A DNA stretch of 64,000 bases from Pectobacterium fontis (GTDB taxonomy: Bacteria > Pseudomonadota > Gammaproteobacteria > Enterobacterales > Enterobacteriaceae), in assembly GCF_000803215.1 (NCBI RefSeq), contig NZ_JSXC01000033.1, positions 62,001 through 126,000 on the forward strand, read 5' to 3'. Shown piece by piece: positions 24,913-34,633 of the stretch (its first letter is position 1; each line of letters begins with the position of its first letter). The translations under genes and the position numbers were made by a program. The notes beneath the pieces were generated by a model. That model did no database searches. It was not told where the DNA came from and worked only from the letters and a program-made list of their open reading frames with translations.

Positions 24913-26121
24913 ATGAAAAAATTACTGGCACTAGGCACTACACTGGCGCTTAGCTCATGGCAGTTATCGGCGCAGACGTTTGTGCTGACAGATGCTGAAA
25001 GCAGTGTAGAAAAGGGAAATTGGCAAATTGGCAGTGATGCTCTGAAGATCAAAAATCAGCACTTCAGCATTGAGCAAAAAGTCCTGCACGGTGGGCGTCA
25101 GGAAGGCAGTAAAGTGATTACGATTACCAGTCAGGACGGCCTGAAGATCGCCCTCAGCCCGACGCGAGGGATGAATTTACTGCATGTCACAGGCAAAAAC
25201 ATCCGTTTGGGTTGGGATTCGCCGGTTGATGAGGTGGTCAATCCGAATACCATTAATCTGGAAAGCCGTAACGGACTTGGCTGGCTGGAAGGTTTCAACG
25301 AAATGATGGTGCGCTGTGGGTTCGAATGGACAGGGCACCCGGTGGTCAGTGATGGCATGATCTATACCCTGCATGGCCGGGCGGGTAACACGCCAGCCTC
25401 AAAAGTGGTAGTAGAAGTCAGCGATAGCGCGCCGCATACCATTACGGTGCGGGGGCTGCTGAAAGAAAACAGCTTCAAGAAGTCGAATCTGGAAACCTGG
25501 ACTGAACTGCGTTACGTCCCCGGCAGCGAATCGTTTACCGTGCACGATGTGCTGACCAACAAAGCCGATTACCCGCGCGATTATCAGATTATCTACCACA
25601 GCAATTTCGGCACGCCGATTTTGGAAGAGGGCGCGCGTTTCATCGCGCCGGTAAAAGAGATTTCGCCGTTCAATGACCATGCGAAAGCGGGGCTGGAAAC
25701 CTGGCAAACCTATAAAGGGCCGACCAAAGACTTTGATGAAATGGTGTTTAACATTACGCCGTATACGGATGCGCAGGGAAAAACGCTGGCGGCGCTGGTG
25801 AACAAGGCGGGAGAGAAAGGTGTGTCGATTGCCTTTGATACTCATCAACTGCCGCTGCTGACGCTGTGGAAAAATACCGATACGGCAAAACAGGGCTACG
25901 TTACGGGGATCGAACCCGGTACTAACTACGCCTATCCGGTGACGATAGAGCGTGAACAAGGGCGGGTCAAAAAGCTACAGCCTGGTCAGAGCACGACGTT
26001 TGAGTTGACGTATAGCCTGTTGAGCAATGCTGACGCGGTACAGAAAACAGAACAGAAAGTGAAAGCCATTCAGGGTGACAACAAAACCACGCTGACGGAA
26101 AAGCCGATCGCCATCGAGTAA
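24913..26121 (+). CDS. Exported aldose-epimerase-like (DUF4432-type) protein
   Basis: A 402-residue secreted protein. The N-terminus MKKLLALGTTLALSSWQLSAQTF is a typical Sec signal with probable cleavage after LSA. The mature part resembles the galactose mutarotase-like DUF4432 family, with SPTRGMNLLHV, GWLEGFNEMMVRCGFEWTG and LHGRAGNTPA, and a conserved YHSNFGTPIL segment. The likely role is handling of a sugar in the periplasm, substrate unknown. An ATG lies 9 nt upstream at 24904, but the AAGAGGG ribosome site is too close to it, so 24913 is preferred. A CRP-like site lies upstream and a hairpin downstream. Confidence 0.8.
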   Translation: MKKLLALGTTLALSSWQLSAQTFVLTDAESSVEKGNWQIGSDALKIKNQHFSIEQKVLHGGRQEGSKVITITSQDGLKIALSPTRGMNLLHVTGKNIRLGWDSPVDEVVNPNTINLESRNGLGWLEGFNEMMVRCGFEWTGHPVVSDGMIYTLHGRAGNTPASKVVVEVSDSAPHTITVRGLLKENSFKKSNLETWTELRYVPGSESFTVHDVLTNKADYPRDYQIIYHSNFGTPILEEGARFIAPVKEISPFNDHAKAGLETWQTYKGPTKDFDEMVFNITPYTDAQGKTLAALVNKAGEKGVSIAFDTHQLPLLTLWKNTDTAKQGYVTGIEPGTNYAYPVTIEREQGRVKKLQPGQSTTFELTYSLLSNADAVQKTEQKVKAIQGDNKTTLTEKPIAIE

Positions 26122-26133
26122 TCGTCACATATG

Positions 26134-26158
26134 CCGACCACTGCATGACGGTGGTCGG
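26134..26158 (+). terminator. Hairpin after the epimerase-like gene
   Basis: CCGACCAC (26134-26141) pairs with GTGGTCGG (26151-26158) just downstream of the stop codon. There is only a weak T-rich tail. Confidence 0.55.
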
Positions 26159-26285
26159 TCATCGTTCCTCATGGTCACGCTTCGGCATTGTCACGTCACG
26201 CCATAATTATCTTTTCTTATCCGTTTCTTCATTTTACGCGTAACGTGGGGAAGGTATTTGTTACGAATGTGATCAGGGGATGAGG

Positions 26286-27197
26286 ATGTCGTTGAAAGAT
26301 GCGCTACTGGCGCTATGTGTTGTGGTGTTATGGGGGGGGAATTTTGTCGTGATTAAAGTCGGGCTGAACGACATGCCTCCTTTTTTACTGGCTGGACTGC
26401 GTTTTTCACTGGTGGCACTCCCGGCTATTTTCTTTGTTCCTTTCCCACGTATTCCTCTTAAATGGCTGCTTGCGTATGGTATGACGATCAGCTTTTTCCA
26501 GTTTGGTTTCCTGTTTCTCGCCATCAAACTGGGTATGCCTGCGGGTATTGCGTCGCTGGTGTTACAGGCTCAGGCCTTCTTCACGCTGCTGGCGGGGGCG
26601 GTTTTGCTATCGGAAAAACTACGTTGGAATCACGTTGTCGGGATTCTGGTGGCGGCGATAGGGATGGTGGTATTGGCGGAAGGGCGCACGGTGCTGCAAC
26701 TGTCATCTGGGATGACCACCACTACGCTGTTGCTGACGCTGGCGGCGGCGCTGTCATGGGCGCTGGGTAACATCACCAATAAAATTATCATGAGCAAAAA
26801 CAGCGATGTACGCATCATGTCACTGGTGGTGTGGGGCGCGTTGGTGCCTGTCGTGCCGTTTTTCCTCAGTGCCTGGCTGTTTGAGGGCAAAGACGCGATT
26901 GTGCACAGTTTAACGACTATCCAACTGCCGACGATTTTATCTCTGATGTATCTGGCGTTTGCGGCAACCATCATTGGTTATGGCATTTGGGGAAGCCTGC
27001 TGGCGCGTTATGAAACCTGGCGTGTGGCTCCCTTGTCGCTGCTGGTGCCGGTGGTGGGGCTGGTCAGCGCCGCTGTTTTTCTGGGGGAATCTCTTTCGTT
27101 GTTACAGATTCTGGGTGCGGTGCTGATTATGGTTGGCCTGCTGGTGAATGTGTTTGGTGCGCGACTGCGTTCGTGGCGGCCCGCACGGCAGTTGTAG
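26286..27197 (+). CDS. eamA: EamA-type exporter (cysteine/O-acetylserine efflux family)
   Basis: A 303-residue drug/metabolite transporter with ten predicted helices in two EamA repeats. It aligns closely with E. coli EamA (YdeD), including NFVVIKVGL, GMPAGIASLVLQAQAFFT and YGIWGSLLARYETWRVAPLSLLVPVVGL. EamA exports O-acetylserine and cysteine metabolites across the inner membrane. The ATG at 26280 is too close to AGGGG (26275-26279), so the in-frame ATG at 26286 is preferred, giving MSLKDALLAL. It converges on uxaB. Confidence 0.88.
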   Translation: MSLKDALLALCVVVLWGGNFVVIKVGLNDMPPFLLAGLRFSLVALPAIFFVPFPRIPLKWLLAYGMTISFFQFGFLFLAIKLGMPAGIASLVLQAQAFFTLLAGAVLLSEKLRWNHVVGILVAAIGMVVLAEGRTVLQLSSGMTTTTLLLTLAAALSWALGNITNKIIMSKNSDVRIMSLVVWGALVPVVPFFLSAWLFEGKDAIVHSLTTIQLPTILSLMYLAFAATIIGYGIWGSLLARYETWRVAPLSLLVPVVGLVSAAVFLGESLSLLQILGAVLIMVGLLVNVFGARLRSWRPARQL

Positions 27198-27229
27198 TGG
27201 ATGTGAGTGTGTATGATCTGGCAAGGGAA

Positions 27230-27251
27230 AACAGCGCCAATCGGCGCTGTT
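27230..27251 (-). terminator. uxaB operon terminator
   Basis: AACAGCGCC (27230-27238) pairs with GGCGCTGTT (27243-27251). On the minus strand it is followed by a short T run (TTTT), directly after the uxaB stop codon. Confidence 0.75.
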
Positions 27252-27259
27252 GATCGTTA

Positions 27260-28705
27260 TTATCCTCGTGCTTTCAGCGTCTGACGCATCCCTTGCGCCA
27301 AGACATCGTTCAGATCGGCCGCCACCTGATCCACTAAACCTGACCGCTGAGAGAGATCTTCCCCCCAGTGCGCGCTATCTGCGAGTACCTCGTTGACCAA
27401 TTCATGCACGGTTAGATCGATCCCCACGCGTGGCCACAATTGGCGGTAGCGAGTGAGCCACTGCTCATTGTCCTGCAAAGGATAGGTTTCGCCCGTTCTT
27501 TCTCCGCGATAGAAGGCAATCAGTGCGGCCAGAGCAAACGTCAACCGTGTGGGAAAACGCCCGTTGCGGTGGCCTGCCAGCAACTGCGGCAGAATACGTG
27601 TGCGGAATTTAGTCATGCCATTAAGCGCGATGGAGAGCAACTGATGGCGAATGTAGGGGTTCTGAAAACGCCCAGTGACGGCATCGGCAAATTCACGCAA
27701 CTCATTCGCCGGTAAATCCAGCACCGGGATGATCTCTTGATGTAGCGTATTTTCTACAAAGCGACGTATATCCGCGTCCTGCATGGCTTCACCTACCGTA
27801 TCCAGCCCGCAGAGCCAGGCAACCGGAACCAGGGCGGTGTGCGCACCATTCAGAATCGCCACTTTACGTTCTTTATATGGCCTGATGTCGTCAACAAGGC
27901 GGATATTAAGCGGGCATTCTGCAAGTTTCAGCTCATCTGCCAGCCAGTTGGGGCCTTGAATGACAAAGAGGTAAAAATGTTCAGCGGTATCCAGAAAGGC
28001 ATCGTGGTAGCCTAATTTCTCTTCCAGCGCTGACGACTCTTCGCGCGGATATCCCGTTACGATTCTGTCCACGAGCGTGGAACAGAAGGTATTGGCCGTC
28101 TCAATCCAGTCGATAAATGCTGGTGAGAGTTGCCATTCCTGAGCATAACGCAGAACCAGAGCTTTGAGCGCCTCGCCGTTATAGTCGATCAGTTCGCAGG
28201 GGATGATGACCCAGCCTTTATCGCTTTCACCGTTAAAATGCGTAAAGCGCTCCAACAACAAGCGTGTCAGCTTGGCGGGAAAACTGACCGGCGGCGTATC
28301 GTTGAGGCTATCGCCAGCATGGTAGCTGATGCCCGCTTCCGTGGTGTTTGAGAAAACAAAGCGAATGGCGGCGTTATGGGCTAATGCCAGATAATCGGCA
28401 AAATGTTGGTAGGGGTTAATCTCGTTATTGACTGAGCGGATCAGGCGCGCGTCGCTAACGGCCTCGCCCTGCTCGTTAAGCCCCCGAATGACCGTCGTGT
28501 AAAGCCCATCTTGCGTATTGAGTGACGGCGGGAAATCGGTATTAATGGGGCGCACAATCGTCACGCCGGCTTGAAGGTTGGTCTTCTCATTCAGCACATC
28601 TAACTGCCAGTCCACAAAGGCGCGCAGGAAGTTACCTTCACCAAACTGAATCACTTTTGTTGGATAAGATGCGCCGGGAAAGTCTTTCCGATTCAATGTG
28701 TTCAT
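27260..28705 (-). CDS. uxaB: Tagaturonate reductase (altronate oxidoreductase)
   Basis: A long-chain mannitol-dehydrogenase-family enzyme of 481 residues (E. coli UxaB 483). It reduces tagaturonate to altronate with NADH in galacturonate breakdown. Motifs include the Rossmann-type start [16 protein letters not shown] and the active-site lysine region [18 protein letters not shown]. In E. coli uxaB is not in the lgo locus; here it is 13 nt downstream of lgoD. L-galactonate oxidised by LgoD gives tagaturonate, so the pair forms a direct two-step route. It is probably the second gene of a lgoD-uxaB operon. Confidence 0.94.
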   Translation of the reverse strand: MNTLNRKDFPGASYPTKVIQFGEGNFLRAFVDWQLDVLNEKTNLQAGVTIVRPINTDFPPSLNTQDGLYTTVIRGLNEQGEAVSDARLIRSVNNEINPYQHFADYLALAHNAAIRFVFSNTTEAGISYHAGDSLNDTPPVSFPAKLTRLLLERFTHFNGESDKGWVIIPCELIDYNGEALKALVLRYAQEWQLSPAFIDWIETANTFCSTLVDRIVTGYPREESSALEEKLGYHDAFLDTAEHFYLFVIQGPNWLADELKLAECPLNIRLVDDIRPYKERKVAILNGAHTALVPVAWLCGLDTVGEAMQDADIRRFVENTLHQEIIPVLDLPANELREFADAVTGRFQNPYIRHQLLSIALNGMTKFRTRILPQLLAGHRNGRFPTRLTFALAALIAFYRGERTGETYPLQDNEQWLTRYRQLWPRVGIDLTVHELVNEVLADSAHWGEDLSQRSGLVDQVAADLNDVLAQGMRQTLKARG

Positions 28706-28718
28706 GATTATTCCCTCA

Positions 28719-29741
28719 TCAGAATGTGATGACGCCTTTGATTAGCTCACGGTTGTTAATGACATCCTTTTCGTAGATGTCAGCCAGGGTGGTAAAGGGG
28801 TAACGGTGCGTCAGCATCATTTCTGCGGTGAGTTTTCCTTCAGACATCAGACGGCCTACTTTGGCGAAATCTTCCGGTGTGGCGTTACGACTGCCCATCA
28901 TCGTAGTTTCTTTCTTATGGAATTCAGGGTCTGAGAACTGTAAATCGCCCTTAAACAGACCGACAAACACGATGCTGCCACCGTGGCGGATCAGGTTAAT
29001 GGTGTTGTTCATAGCATGCTGATTTCCCGTGGCATCAATCACTTTTTCTGCCAATGAACCGCCAAATTCGGCGCGTAGCTGGGTTGCAAAATCCTCGGCG
29101 GAAGGATCGACGACCGACAGATTCAGGTTGGCAATGACGTGTTCACGGCGGGCAGCGCTGGTATCCGCAACCACTACGTGAGCACCGTCTGCTTTGGCGA
29201 TGGCTGCTGCGCCGAGGCCAATGGGGCCGGCACCGACAACCAACACCTGTTCACCAGGTAGCACTTTCGCCCGGCGAACGGCATGTGCGCTAATGGCGTA
29301 AGGTTCGATTAATGCCGCCGCCTGTGGATCGATCCCTTCTGCAAGCAGTATGTTTGTGGCCGGAACCGCCAGATATTCGCTGAATCCGCCGTCCTGATGT
29401 ACACCAATGACTGAAATTTTCTCGCAACAGTTTGTGCGGCCGCTCTTGCAAGCGGGACATTGCTGACAGGCGACGTAGGGAATGACGGCAACCTGCTGGC
29501 CTTTTTTAAATTGAAGTACGTTTTTTCCTGTATCGACAACCTCACCACATATTTCGTGACCTAATACGCGTGGGTAGCTAAAAAAGGGTTGGTTCCCTCC
29601 CCAGGCATGAATATCTGTTCCACAAATACCCACAGACTTAATTTTAATTAATGCTTCATTCTCACCCGGAATAGGTATTTCACGTTTTTCCCAAACAAGT
29701 TTTTTCGGTTCCTGGCAAGTTAATGTATTCATCGTTGACAT
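28719..29741 (-). CDS. lgoD: L-galactonate 5-dehydrogenase
   Basis: A zinc-dependent medium-chain alcohol dehydrogenase of 340 residues, near-identical in motifs to E. coli LgoD (YjjN). It oxidises L-galactonate to tagaturonate with NAD. Catalytic zinc ligands are in [11 protein letters not shown] and GHEICGE, structural zinc cysteines in [15 protein letters not shown], and the cofactor motif is [17 protein letters not shown] lies about 7 nt upstream of the ATG. It heads the operon with uxaB and is divergent from lgoR across 141 bp. Confidence 0.94.
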   Translation of the reverse strand: MSTMNTLTCQEPKKLVWEKREIPIPGENEALIKIKSVGICGTDIHAWGGNQPFFSYPRVLGHEICGEVVDTGKNVLQFKKGQQVAVIPYVACQQCPACKSGRTNCCEKISVIGVHQDGGFSEYLAVPATNILLAEGIDPQAAALIEPYAISAHAVRRAKVLPGEQVLVVGAGPIGLGAAAIAKADGAHVVVADTSAARREHVIANLNLSVVDPSAEDFATQLRAEFGGSLAEKVIDATGNQHAMNNTINLIRHGGSIVFVGLFKGDLQFSDPEFHKKETTMMGSRNATPEDFAKVGRLMSEGKLTAEMMLTHRYPFTTLADIYEKDVINNRELIKGVITF

Positions 29742-29882
29742 GATTGTTCTCTCCTGTTTTTTGTTTTCTCAGATATTGATGAAAAAAAATATTGATGAGA
29801 GACAGGAGCTGTAAATTGTGAATGCGAACTCATAAAAATGTTTTAAATCGGTTTTTAATGTAGGCCAAAAAGGAGATCTCTC

Positions 29883-30797
29883 ATGAGCCGTTCACAAAAT
29901 TTACGTCACAATGTCATTAATCAGATTATCGATGATATGGCCCGTGGCCATATTCCTTCGCCTCTGCCGTCGCAAAATGCGCTGGCGGAGATGTATAACA
30001 TTAGCCGCACCACGGTGCGTCATATTCTGGTTCACCTGCGTGACTGCGGTGTGCTTACACAGGTTGGCAGCGATTATGTGATGGCCCGAAAACCCGACCA
30101 TAACGATGGGTTCACCTGCATTACCGCACCGATGGATGAGCAGAACCGCATTTTCGAGCAGGCATTTTTCACCATGATCAACCAGCGTCAGCTCCGTGCC
30201 GGTGAGGTCTTCTCAGAACTACAGCTCGCGCGTGACGCGGGTGTCAGCCCGGTAGTCGTTCGCGAGTATCTGCTAAAGTTCGGGCGCTACAACCTGATTC
30301 AGAACGAAAAACGCGGGCAGTGGAGCATGAAAGAGTTCGATCAGGCATACGCGGAACAGCTCTTTGAATTACGGGAAATGTTGGAAACGCATGCTCTGCA
30401 ACATTTCCTTAATTTGCCGGACGACGACCCTCGCTGGCTACAGGCCAAAACCTTGCTGGAGCGCCACCGCATGTTACGTGACAGCATTGGCAGCAGCTTT
30501 CGTATGTTCTCGCAGCTCGACCGTAGCTTTCATGCACTTTTACTTTCTGCTGCTGAAAATGTCTTTTTTGATCAGTCTCTTGAAATTATCTCAGTAATAT
30601 TCCATTTCCACTACCAGTGGGATGAAAGCGATCTCAAACAGCGGAACATCATAGCGATTGACGAGCACATGACCATCCTCAGCGCGTTGATCTGCCGGAG
30701 CGATCTGGATGCCACACTGGCGCTGCGTAACCATTTGAATTCAGCTAAACAATCGATGATTCGCTCAATTAACCAGACGGTTCAGACTGATTATTAA
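29883..30797 (+). CDS. lgoR: GntR-family regulator of galactonate use
   Basis: A 304-residue FadR/GntR-type regulator matching E. coli LgoR (YjjM). The N-terminal winged helix (about residues 10-70) contains LPSQNALAEMYNISRTTVRHIL. A second GntR-like segment appears near 100-150 (RQLRAGEVFSELQLARDAGVSPVVVREYLLK). The C-terminal FCD-type ligand domain has a metal-site-like run of His and Glu. In E. coli it controls growth on L-galactonate. It lies between lgoD (divergent) and lgoT, so it can control both directions. Confidence 0.92.
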   Translation: MSRSQNLRHNVINQIIDDMARGHIPSPLPSQNALAEMYNISRTTVRHILVHLRDCGVLTQVGSDYVMARKPDHNDGFTCITAPMDEQNRIFEQAFFTMINQRQLRAGEVFSELQLARDAGVSPVVVREYLLKFGRYNLIQNEKRGQWSMKEFDQAYAEQLFELREMLETHALQHFLNLPDDDPRWLQAKTLLERHRMLRDSIGSSFRMFSQLDRSFHALLLSAAENVFFDQSLEIISVIFHFHYQWDESDLKQRNIIAIDEHMTILSALICRSDLDATLALRNHLNSAKQSMIRSINQTVQTDY

Positions 30798-30954
30798 AAA
30801 CCAATTAAAAACCATAAATCATTATCAAGAGCACGGTTTTATCAAAATAAAAATGCCTGAGAAATATCTCTTTCTATGCTCACGAGAAGTCGACTGTATT
30901 AATAAAAACTCGTGAGTGGTGATGACGTATTTCATTGCTTTCCGTTTAAAACTA

Positions 30955-30981
30955 CTTTACTCAACCCTGAGTTGAGTAAAG
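30955..30981. promoter_or_regulatory. Inverted repeat upstream of lgoT
   Basis: A perfect inverted repeat CTTTACTCAAC-CCTGA-GTTGAGTAAAG spans 27 bp and ends 28 bp before the lgoT GTG start codon. It is not followed by a T run. An operator or mRNA hairpin controlling lgoT is plausible. Confidence 0.45.
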
Positions 30982-31009
30982 ATAAAATTATAATATTCAG
31001 GAGCCAGGC

Positions 31010-32359
31010 GTGGAAAAGAATAATATAACGCTAGACCCGCGTTCTTCGTTCGATACCCATTCTTCAGTACCGCCAGAAGGAATAATTCAACGCAGTAGTC
31101 GAATTAAACGTATTCAGACTACGGCAATGATTCTGCTATTTTTTGCTGCGGTGATTAATTATCTCGACCGAAGTTCTCTGTCGGTAGCTAATTTAACGAT
31201 TCGTCAGGAGTTGGGACTAAGTGCGACGGAGATCGGTGCATTACTCTCCGTTTTCTCGCTTGCCTATGGGATTGCGCAACTTCCTTGTGGACCATTGTTG
31301 GATCGTAAAGGCCCGCGCATCATGCTAGGTCTTGGCATGTTTTTCTGGTCACTGTTTCAGGCGTTGTCTGGCATGGTACACAGCTTCACGCAGTTCGTAC
31401 TGGTTCGTATTGGTATGGGGATTGGCGAAGCACCGATGAACCCATGCGGCGTGAAGGTGATCAACGACTGGTTTAACATCAAAGAACGTGGCCGCCCGAT
31501 GGGATTCTTTAATGCGGCTTCAACCATTGGTGTTGCGATAAGCCCACCGATTCTGGCGGCGATGATGTTAGTCATGGGCTGGCGCGGTATGTTCATTACC
31601 ATCGGCCTCTTCGGCGTTTTCCTCGCTATCGGCTGGTATATGTTGTATCGCAACCGTGAGCAGATTGAACTCACTGCTGATGAGCAATCTTACCTGAACG
31701 CAGGCAGCGTGAATGTTCGCCGCGATCCGCTGAGTTTTGTTGAATGGCGTAGCCTGTTCCGTAACCGCACGATGTGGGGCATGATGCTCGGTTTTAGCGG
31801 CATCAACTATACCGCATGGTTATATCTAGCCTGGCTGCCCGGTTATCTGCAAACGGCTTATAATCTGGATTTAAAAAGCACGGGTCTGATGGCGGCGATC
31901 CCTTTCCTGTTTGGTGCCGCTGGGATGCTGGTAAACGGCTATGTCACGGACTGGCTCGTGAAAAGGGGTATGGCACCGATCAAGAGCCGTAAAATCTGCA
32001 TTATTGCCGGTATGTTGTGTTCTGCGGCGTTTACCTTTGTGGTTCCACAGGCGACAGCCTCAATGGAAGCCGTGTTACTGATTAGTATGGCGCTGTTCTG
32101 CATCCACTTCGCGGGCACATCGTGCTGGGGGCTGATCCATGTCGCTGTTGCATCACGTATGACGGCATCGGTCGGCAGTATCCAAAACTTTGCCAGTTTC
32201 ATCTGTGCCTCGTTTGCCCCCATCGTGACGGGTTTTATTGTGGACACTACGCATTCTTTCCGCCTGGCGCTGATCATCTGTGGCTGTGTGACGGTATTGG
32301 GTGCTCTGGCCTATATCTTCCTTGTTCGTCAACCGATTAGCGATCCTCGTCAGGATTAG
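31010..32359 (+). CDS. lgoT: L-galactonate MFS transporter
   Basis: A 12-helix MFS anion:cation symporter of 449 residues matching E. coli LgoT (YjjL). Signature segments are NYLDRSSLSVANLTIRQELG near helix 1, LPCGPLLDRKGPRIMLGLG between helices 2 and 3, and GEAPMNPCGVKVINDWF. It takes up L-galactonate. The GTG at 31010 is the start: AGGAG lies 6 nt upstream and the protein start corresponds to E. coli MEKENI. It is preceded by lgoR at 212 bp, with an inverted repeat between them. A strong terminator follows. Confidence 0.93.
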   Translation: MEKNNITLDPRSSFDTHSSVPPEGIIQRSSRIKRIQTTAMILLFFAAVINYLDRSSLSVANLTIRQELGLSATEIGALLSVFSLAYGIAQLPCGPLLDRKGPRIMLGLGMFFWSLFQALSGMVHSFTQFVLVRIGMGIGEAPMNPCGVKVINDWFNIKERGRPMGFFNAASTIGVAISPPILAAMMLVMGWRGMFITIGLFGVFLAIGWYMLYRNREQIELTADEQSYLNAGSVNVRRDPLSFVEWRSLFRNRTMWGMMLGFSGINYTAWLYLAWLPGYLQTAYNLDLKSTGLMAAIPFLFGAAGMLVNGYVTDWLVKRGMAPIKSRKICIIAGMLCSAAFTFVVPQATASMEAVLLISMALFCIHFAGTSCWGLIHVAVASRMTASVGSIQNFASFICASFAPIVTGFIVDTTHSFRLALIICGCVTVLGALAYIFLVRQPISDPRQD

Positions 32360-32366
32360 TTCTCCG

Positions 32367-32413
32367 CCGCCCCGCATTCTTATTTGTCCCTTTCTTTTGC
32401 GGGGCGGTTTTTT
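32367..32413 (+). terminator. lgoT intrinsic terminator
   Basis: CCGCCCCGC (32367-32375) pairs with GCGGGGCGG (32399-32407), followed by six Ts. Confidence 0.88.
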
Positions 32414-32626
32414 GTCACATTGCCTTCTGACGGTGCGTCTTGATCGTGCAGCGTTGCCAGGATGGCCCAATGTGCTCACCGTTTCTTATGCCTTTCCTAC
32501 GTTTTTTACTGCCGTTAGCGAGTCTGTTCAGCCGCCGCCGTTTGTTGGCGTGGACTTTGCAAATGGATTTTGCAGAAGTGTAGTGATAAAAGCAGTCAGT
32601 AAAATCAATAGGGTAAAGGGGTTTTC

Positions 32627-34420
32627 ATGAGAATAAGCAATACAGTATTGGGAAGTACGACATCGGGAAAATGGCTGTTGTCACTGAGTGTAACCGCGCT
32701 GTTGGTGAGTGGGGCTGTGCAGGCCGCTTCGGCTCCCGCGGTGGAAGCGAAAAACGGCATGGTAGTCAGCTCGCAGTATCTGGCGTCGCAGATTGGCGTC
32801 GATATCATGAAAATGGGCGGGAATGCGATTGATGCCGCCGTGGCCGTGGGTTATGCGCAGGCGGTGGTGAACCCCTGTTGTGGCAATATCGGCGGTGGTG
32901 GGTTTATGACGCTGCACCTGGCCGATGGGAAAGACACCTTTATCAACTTTCGTGAAACGGCACCTGCGGCAGCCAGTGCCAACATGTATCTGAACGCCGA
33001 TGGGAGCGTGAAAAAAGACGCCAGCCTGTACGGCTATCTGGCGGCAGGCGTACCGGGAACGGTGCTGGGGCTGGATACCGCGCTGCAAAAATACGGCAAA
33101 TTGACGCGCGAACAGGTGATGGCACCGGCGATTAAACTGGCGCGTGAGGGGTTTGAACTGACGCGAGCAGACACCGATATTCTCGATACCACCGTCAAAC
33201 GCTTCAAAGCCGACCCGGAAGCGGCGCGTATTTTCCTGCGTCCTGACGGCAGTGCGTTGCAACCCGGCGATAAGCTGGTGCAAACCGATCTGGCGAATAC
33301 GCTGGCGGCGATTGCCGCTAAAGGGCCGGATGCCTTCTACAAAGGGGCAATTCCACAGGCGGTGGAGAAGGCGGCAAAGCAGGGCGGTGGCATGCTGACG
33401 GCGGCTGATTTTGCCGATTACCGCATTACCGAAACGGCACCCATCACCTGTAACTATCGCGGCTATCAATTCGTCTCCTCGCCACCGCCCAGTTCCGGCG
33501 GCGTCACCATGTGTGAAATCCTCAATATTGTCGAAGGCTACGATATTAAAGCGATGGGCTTTAACTCGGCGGCCACCGTGCATGTGCTGACGGAAGCGAT
33601 GCGCCACGCTTATATGGATCGCAACACTTACCTCGGCGACCCGGCGTTTGTCAGTAATCCCGTCGAGCGCCTGTTGAGTAAGGATTACGCCGCCGACATT
33701 CGCAAAAAAATCGAACCGGAGAACGCGACGCCGTCCGAAAACGTGCAGCCGGGGATTGGCCCGCACGAGCGACCAGAAACGACGCACTACTCCATCGTGG
33801 ATAATCAGGGCAATGCCGTTTCCACGACTTATACGGTTAACGGGCGTTTTGGCTCGGTGGTGATTGCGCCGGGTACGGGCTTTTTCCTCAATAACGAAAT
33901 GGATGACTTCACCGTAAAAGTGGGCGAGAAGAACCTATACGGTTTGGTGCAAGGGGAGCGTAATTCGATCGCCCCCGGTAAGCGCCCACTTTCATCCATG
34001 AGCCCGTCACTGGTGACGAAAGACGGCAAAGTCTTCATGGTGCTCGGTTCGCCCGGCGGTTCGCGCATTATCACCATCACGCTGCAAACGGCGCTGAACA
34101 TTATCGACCACGGCATGGCACCGCAGGAAGCGGTAGACGCACCGCGCATCCACCATCAGTGGCTGCCGGATGAGGTGTATTACGAACAGCGTGGTCTATC
34201 TGCCGATACGCTGAACCTGCTGAAGCAGCGCGGCTACAAGATGGTGGAACAGACGCCTTGGGGCGCAGCGGAGCTGATTCTGGTCGGCTTACCGGGGGCG
34301 GCGGGCGTCACGCCAGCGGATTCGGGTAATGACTCGGCAGTCTCCGGCAAAGTGCGCGAAGGTTACCTGTACGGCGCCAATGACATTCGCCGCCCTGCCG
34401 GCGCAGCGATAGGGTATTGA
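32627..34420 (+). CDS. ggt: Gamma-glutamyltranspeptidase (periplasmic)
   Basis: A 597-residue N-terminal-nucleophile hydrolase with a Sec signal peptide ending near residue 34 (SGAVQAASA). It cleaves and transfers the gamma-glutamyl group of glutathione in the periplasm. It is made as a precursor that self-cleaves before the catalytic Thr385 (ETTHYSIVD, as in E. coli TTHYS), giving large and small subunits. GNIGGGGFMTLH, SSPPPSSGGV and GSPGGSRIITIT are family motifs. It is monocistronic, with a strong terminator. Confidence 0.95.
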   Translation: MRISNTVLGSTTSGKWLLSLSVTALLVSGAVQAASAPAVEAKNGMVVSSQYLASQIGVDIMKMGGNAIDAAVAVGYAQAVVNPCCGNIGGGGFMTLHLADGKDTFINFRETAPAAASANMYLNADGSVKKDASLYGYLAAGVPGTVLGLDTALQKYGKLTREQVMAPAIKLAREGFELTRADTDILDTTVKRFKADPEAARIFLRPDGSALQPGDKLVQTDLANTLAAIAAKGPDAFYKGAIPQAVEKAAKQGGGMLTAADFADYRITETAPITCNYRGYQFVSSPPPSSGGVTMCEILNIVEGYDIKAMGFNSAATVHVLTEAMRHAYMDRNTYLGDPAFVSNPVERLLSKDYAADIRKKIEPENATPSENVQPGIGPHERPETTHYSIVDNQGNAVSTTYTVNGRFGSVVIAPGTGFFLNNEMDDFTVKVGEKNLYGLVQGERNSIAPGKRPLSSMSPSLVTKDGKVFMVLGSPGGSRIITITLQTALNIIDHGMAPQEAVDAPRIHHQWLPDEVYYEQRGLSADTLNLLKQRGYKMVEQTPWGAAELILVGLPGAAGVTPADSGNDSAVSGKVREGYLYGANDIRRPAGAAIGY

Positions 34421-34431
34421 TTGGAAAGAAT

Positions 34432-34461
34432 ATCAGGAGCCTGTTTCGGTAGGCTCCTGAT
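34432..34461 (+). terminator. ggt intrinsic terminator
   Basis: ATCAGGAGCCT (34432-34442) pairs with AGGCTCCTGAT (34451-34461) around an 8-nt loop, followed by CTTTT. It starts 12 bp after the stop codon. Confidence 0.8.
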
Positions 34462-34633
34462 CTTTTACTGAATGGTTCCACCATCCCAACCTAAAAATAT
34501 TTTTAGATGAAACATTCACTGAAATAGAAAGATAACCACTGAAATAGAAAGATAACGTTTAAAACCCGAGTATTACCATATTCGATAATCTTCATTGATA
34601 AGCGTATCCGGTGGATTTCAGCGTGTGCTGGTG

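Noticed and set aside
27440..27715. Plus-strand open frame inside uxaB
   Set aside because: It is antisense to a conserved enzyme, with no family or ribosome site.
30989..30994. TATAAT before lgoT as a promoter -10
   Set aside because: It would put the transcript start almost on the ribosome site, and no -35 lies at a usable distance.
32681..33787. 368-codon open frame opposite ggt
   Set aside because: The plus-strand protein has the full Ggt signature and signal peptide; this is a mirror frame.
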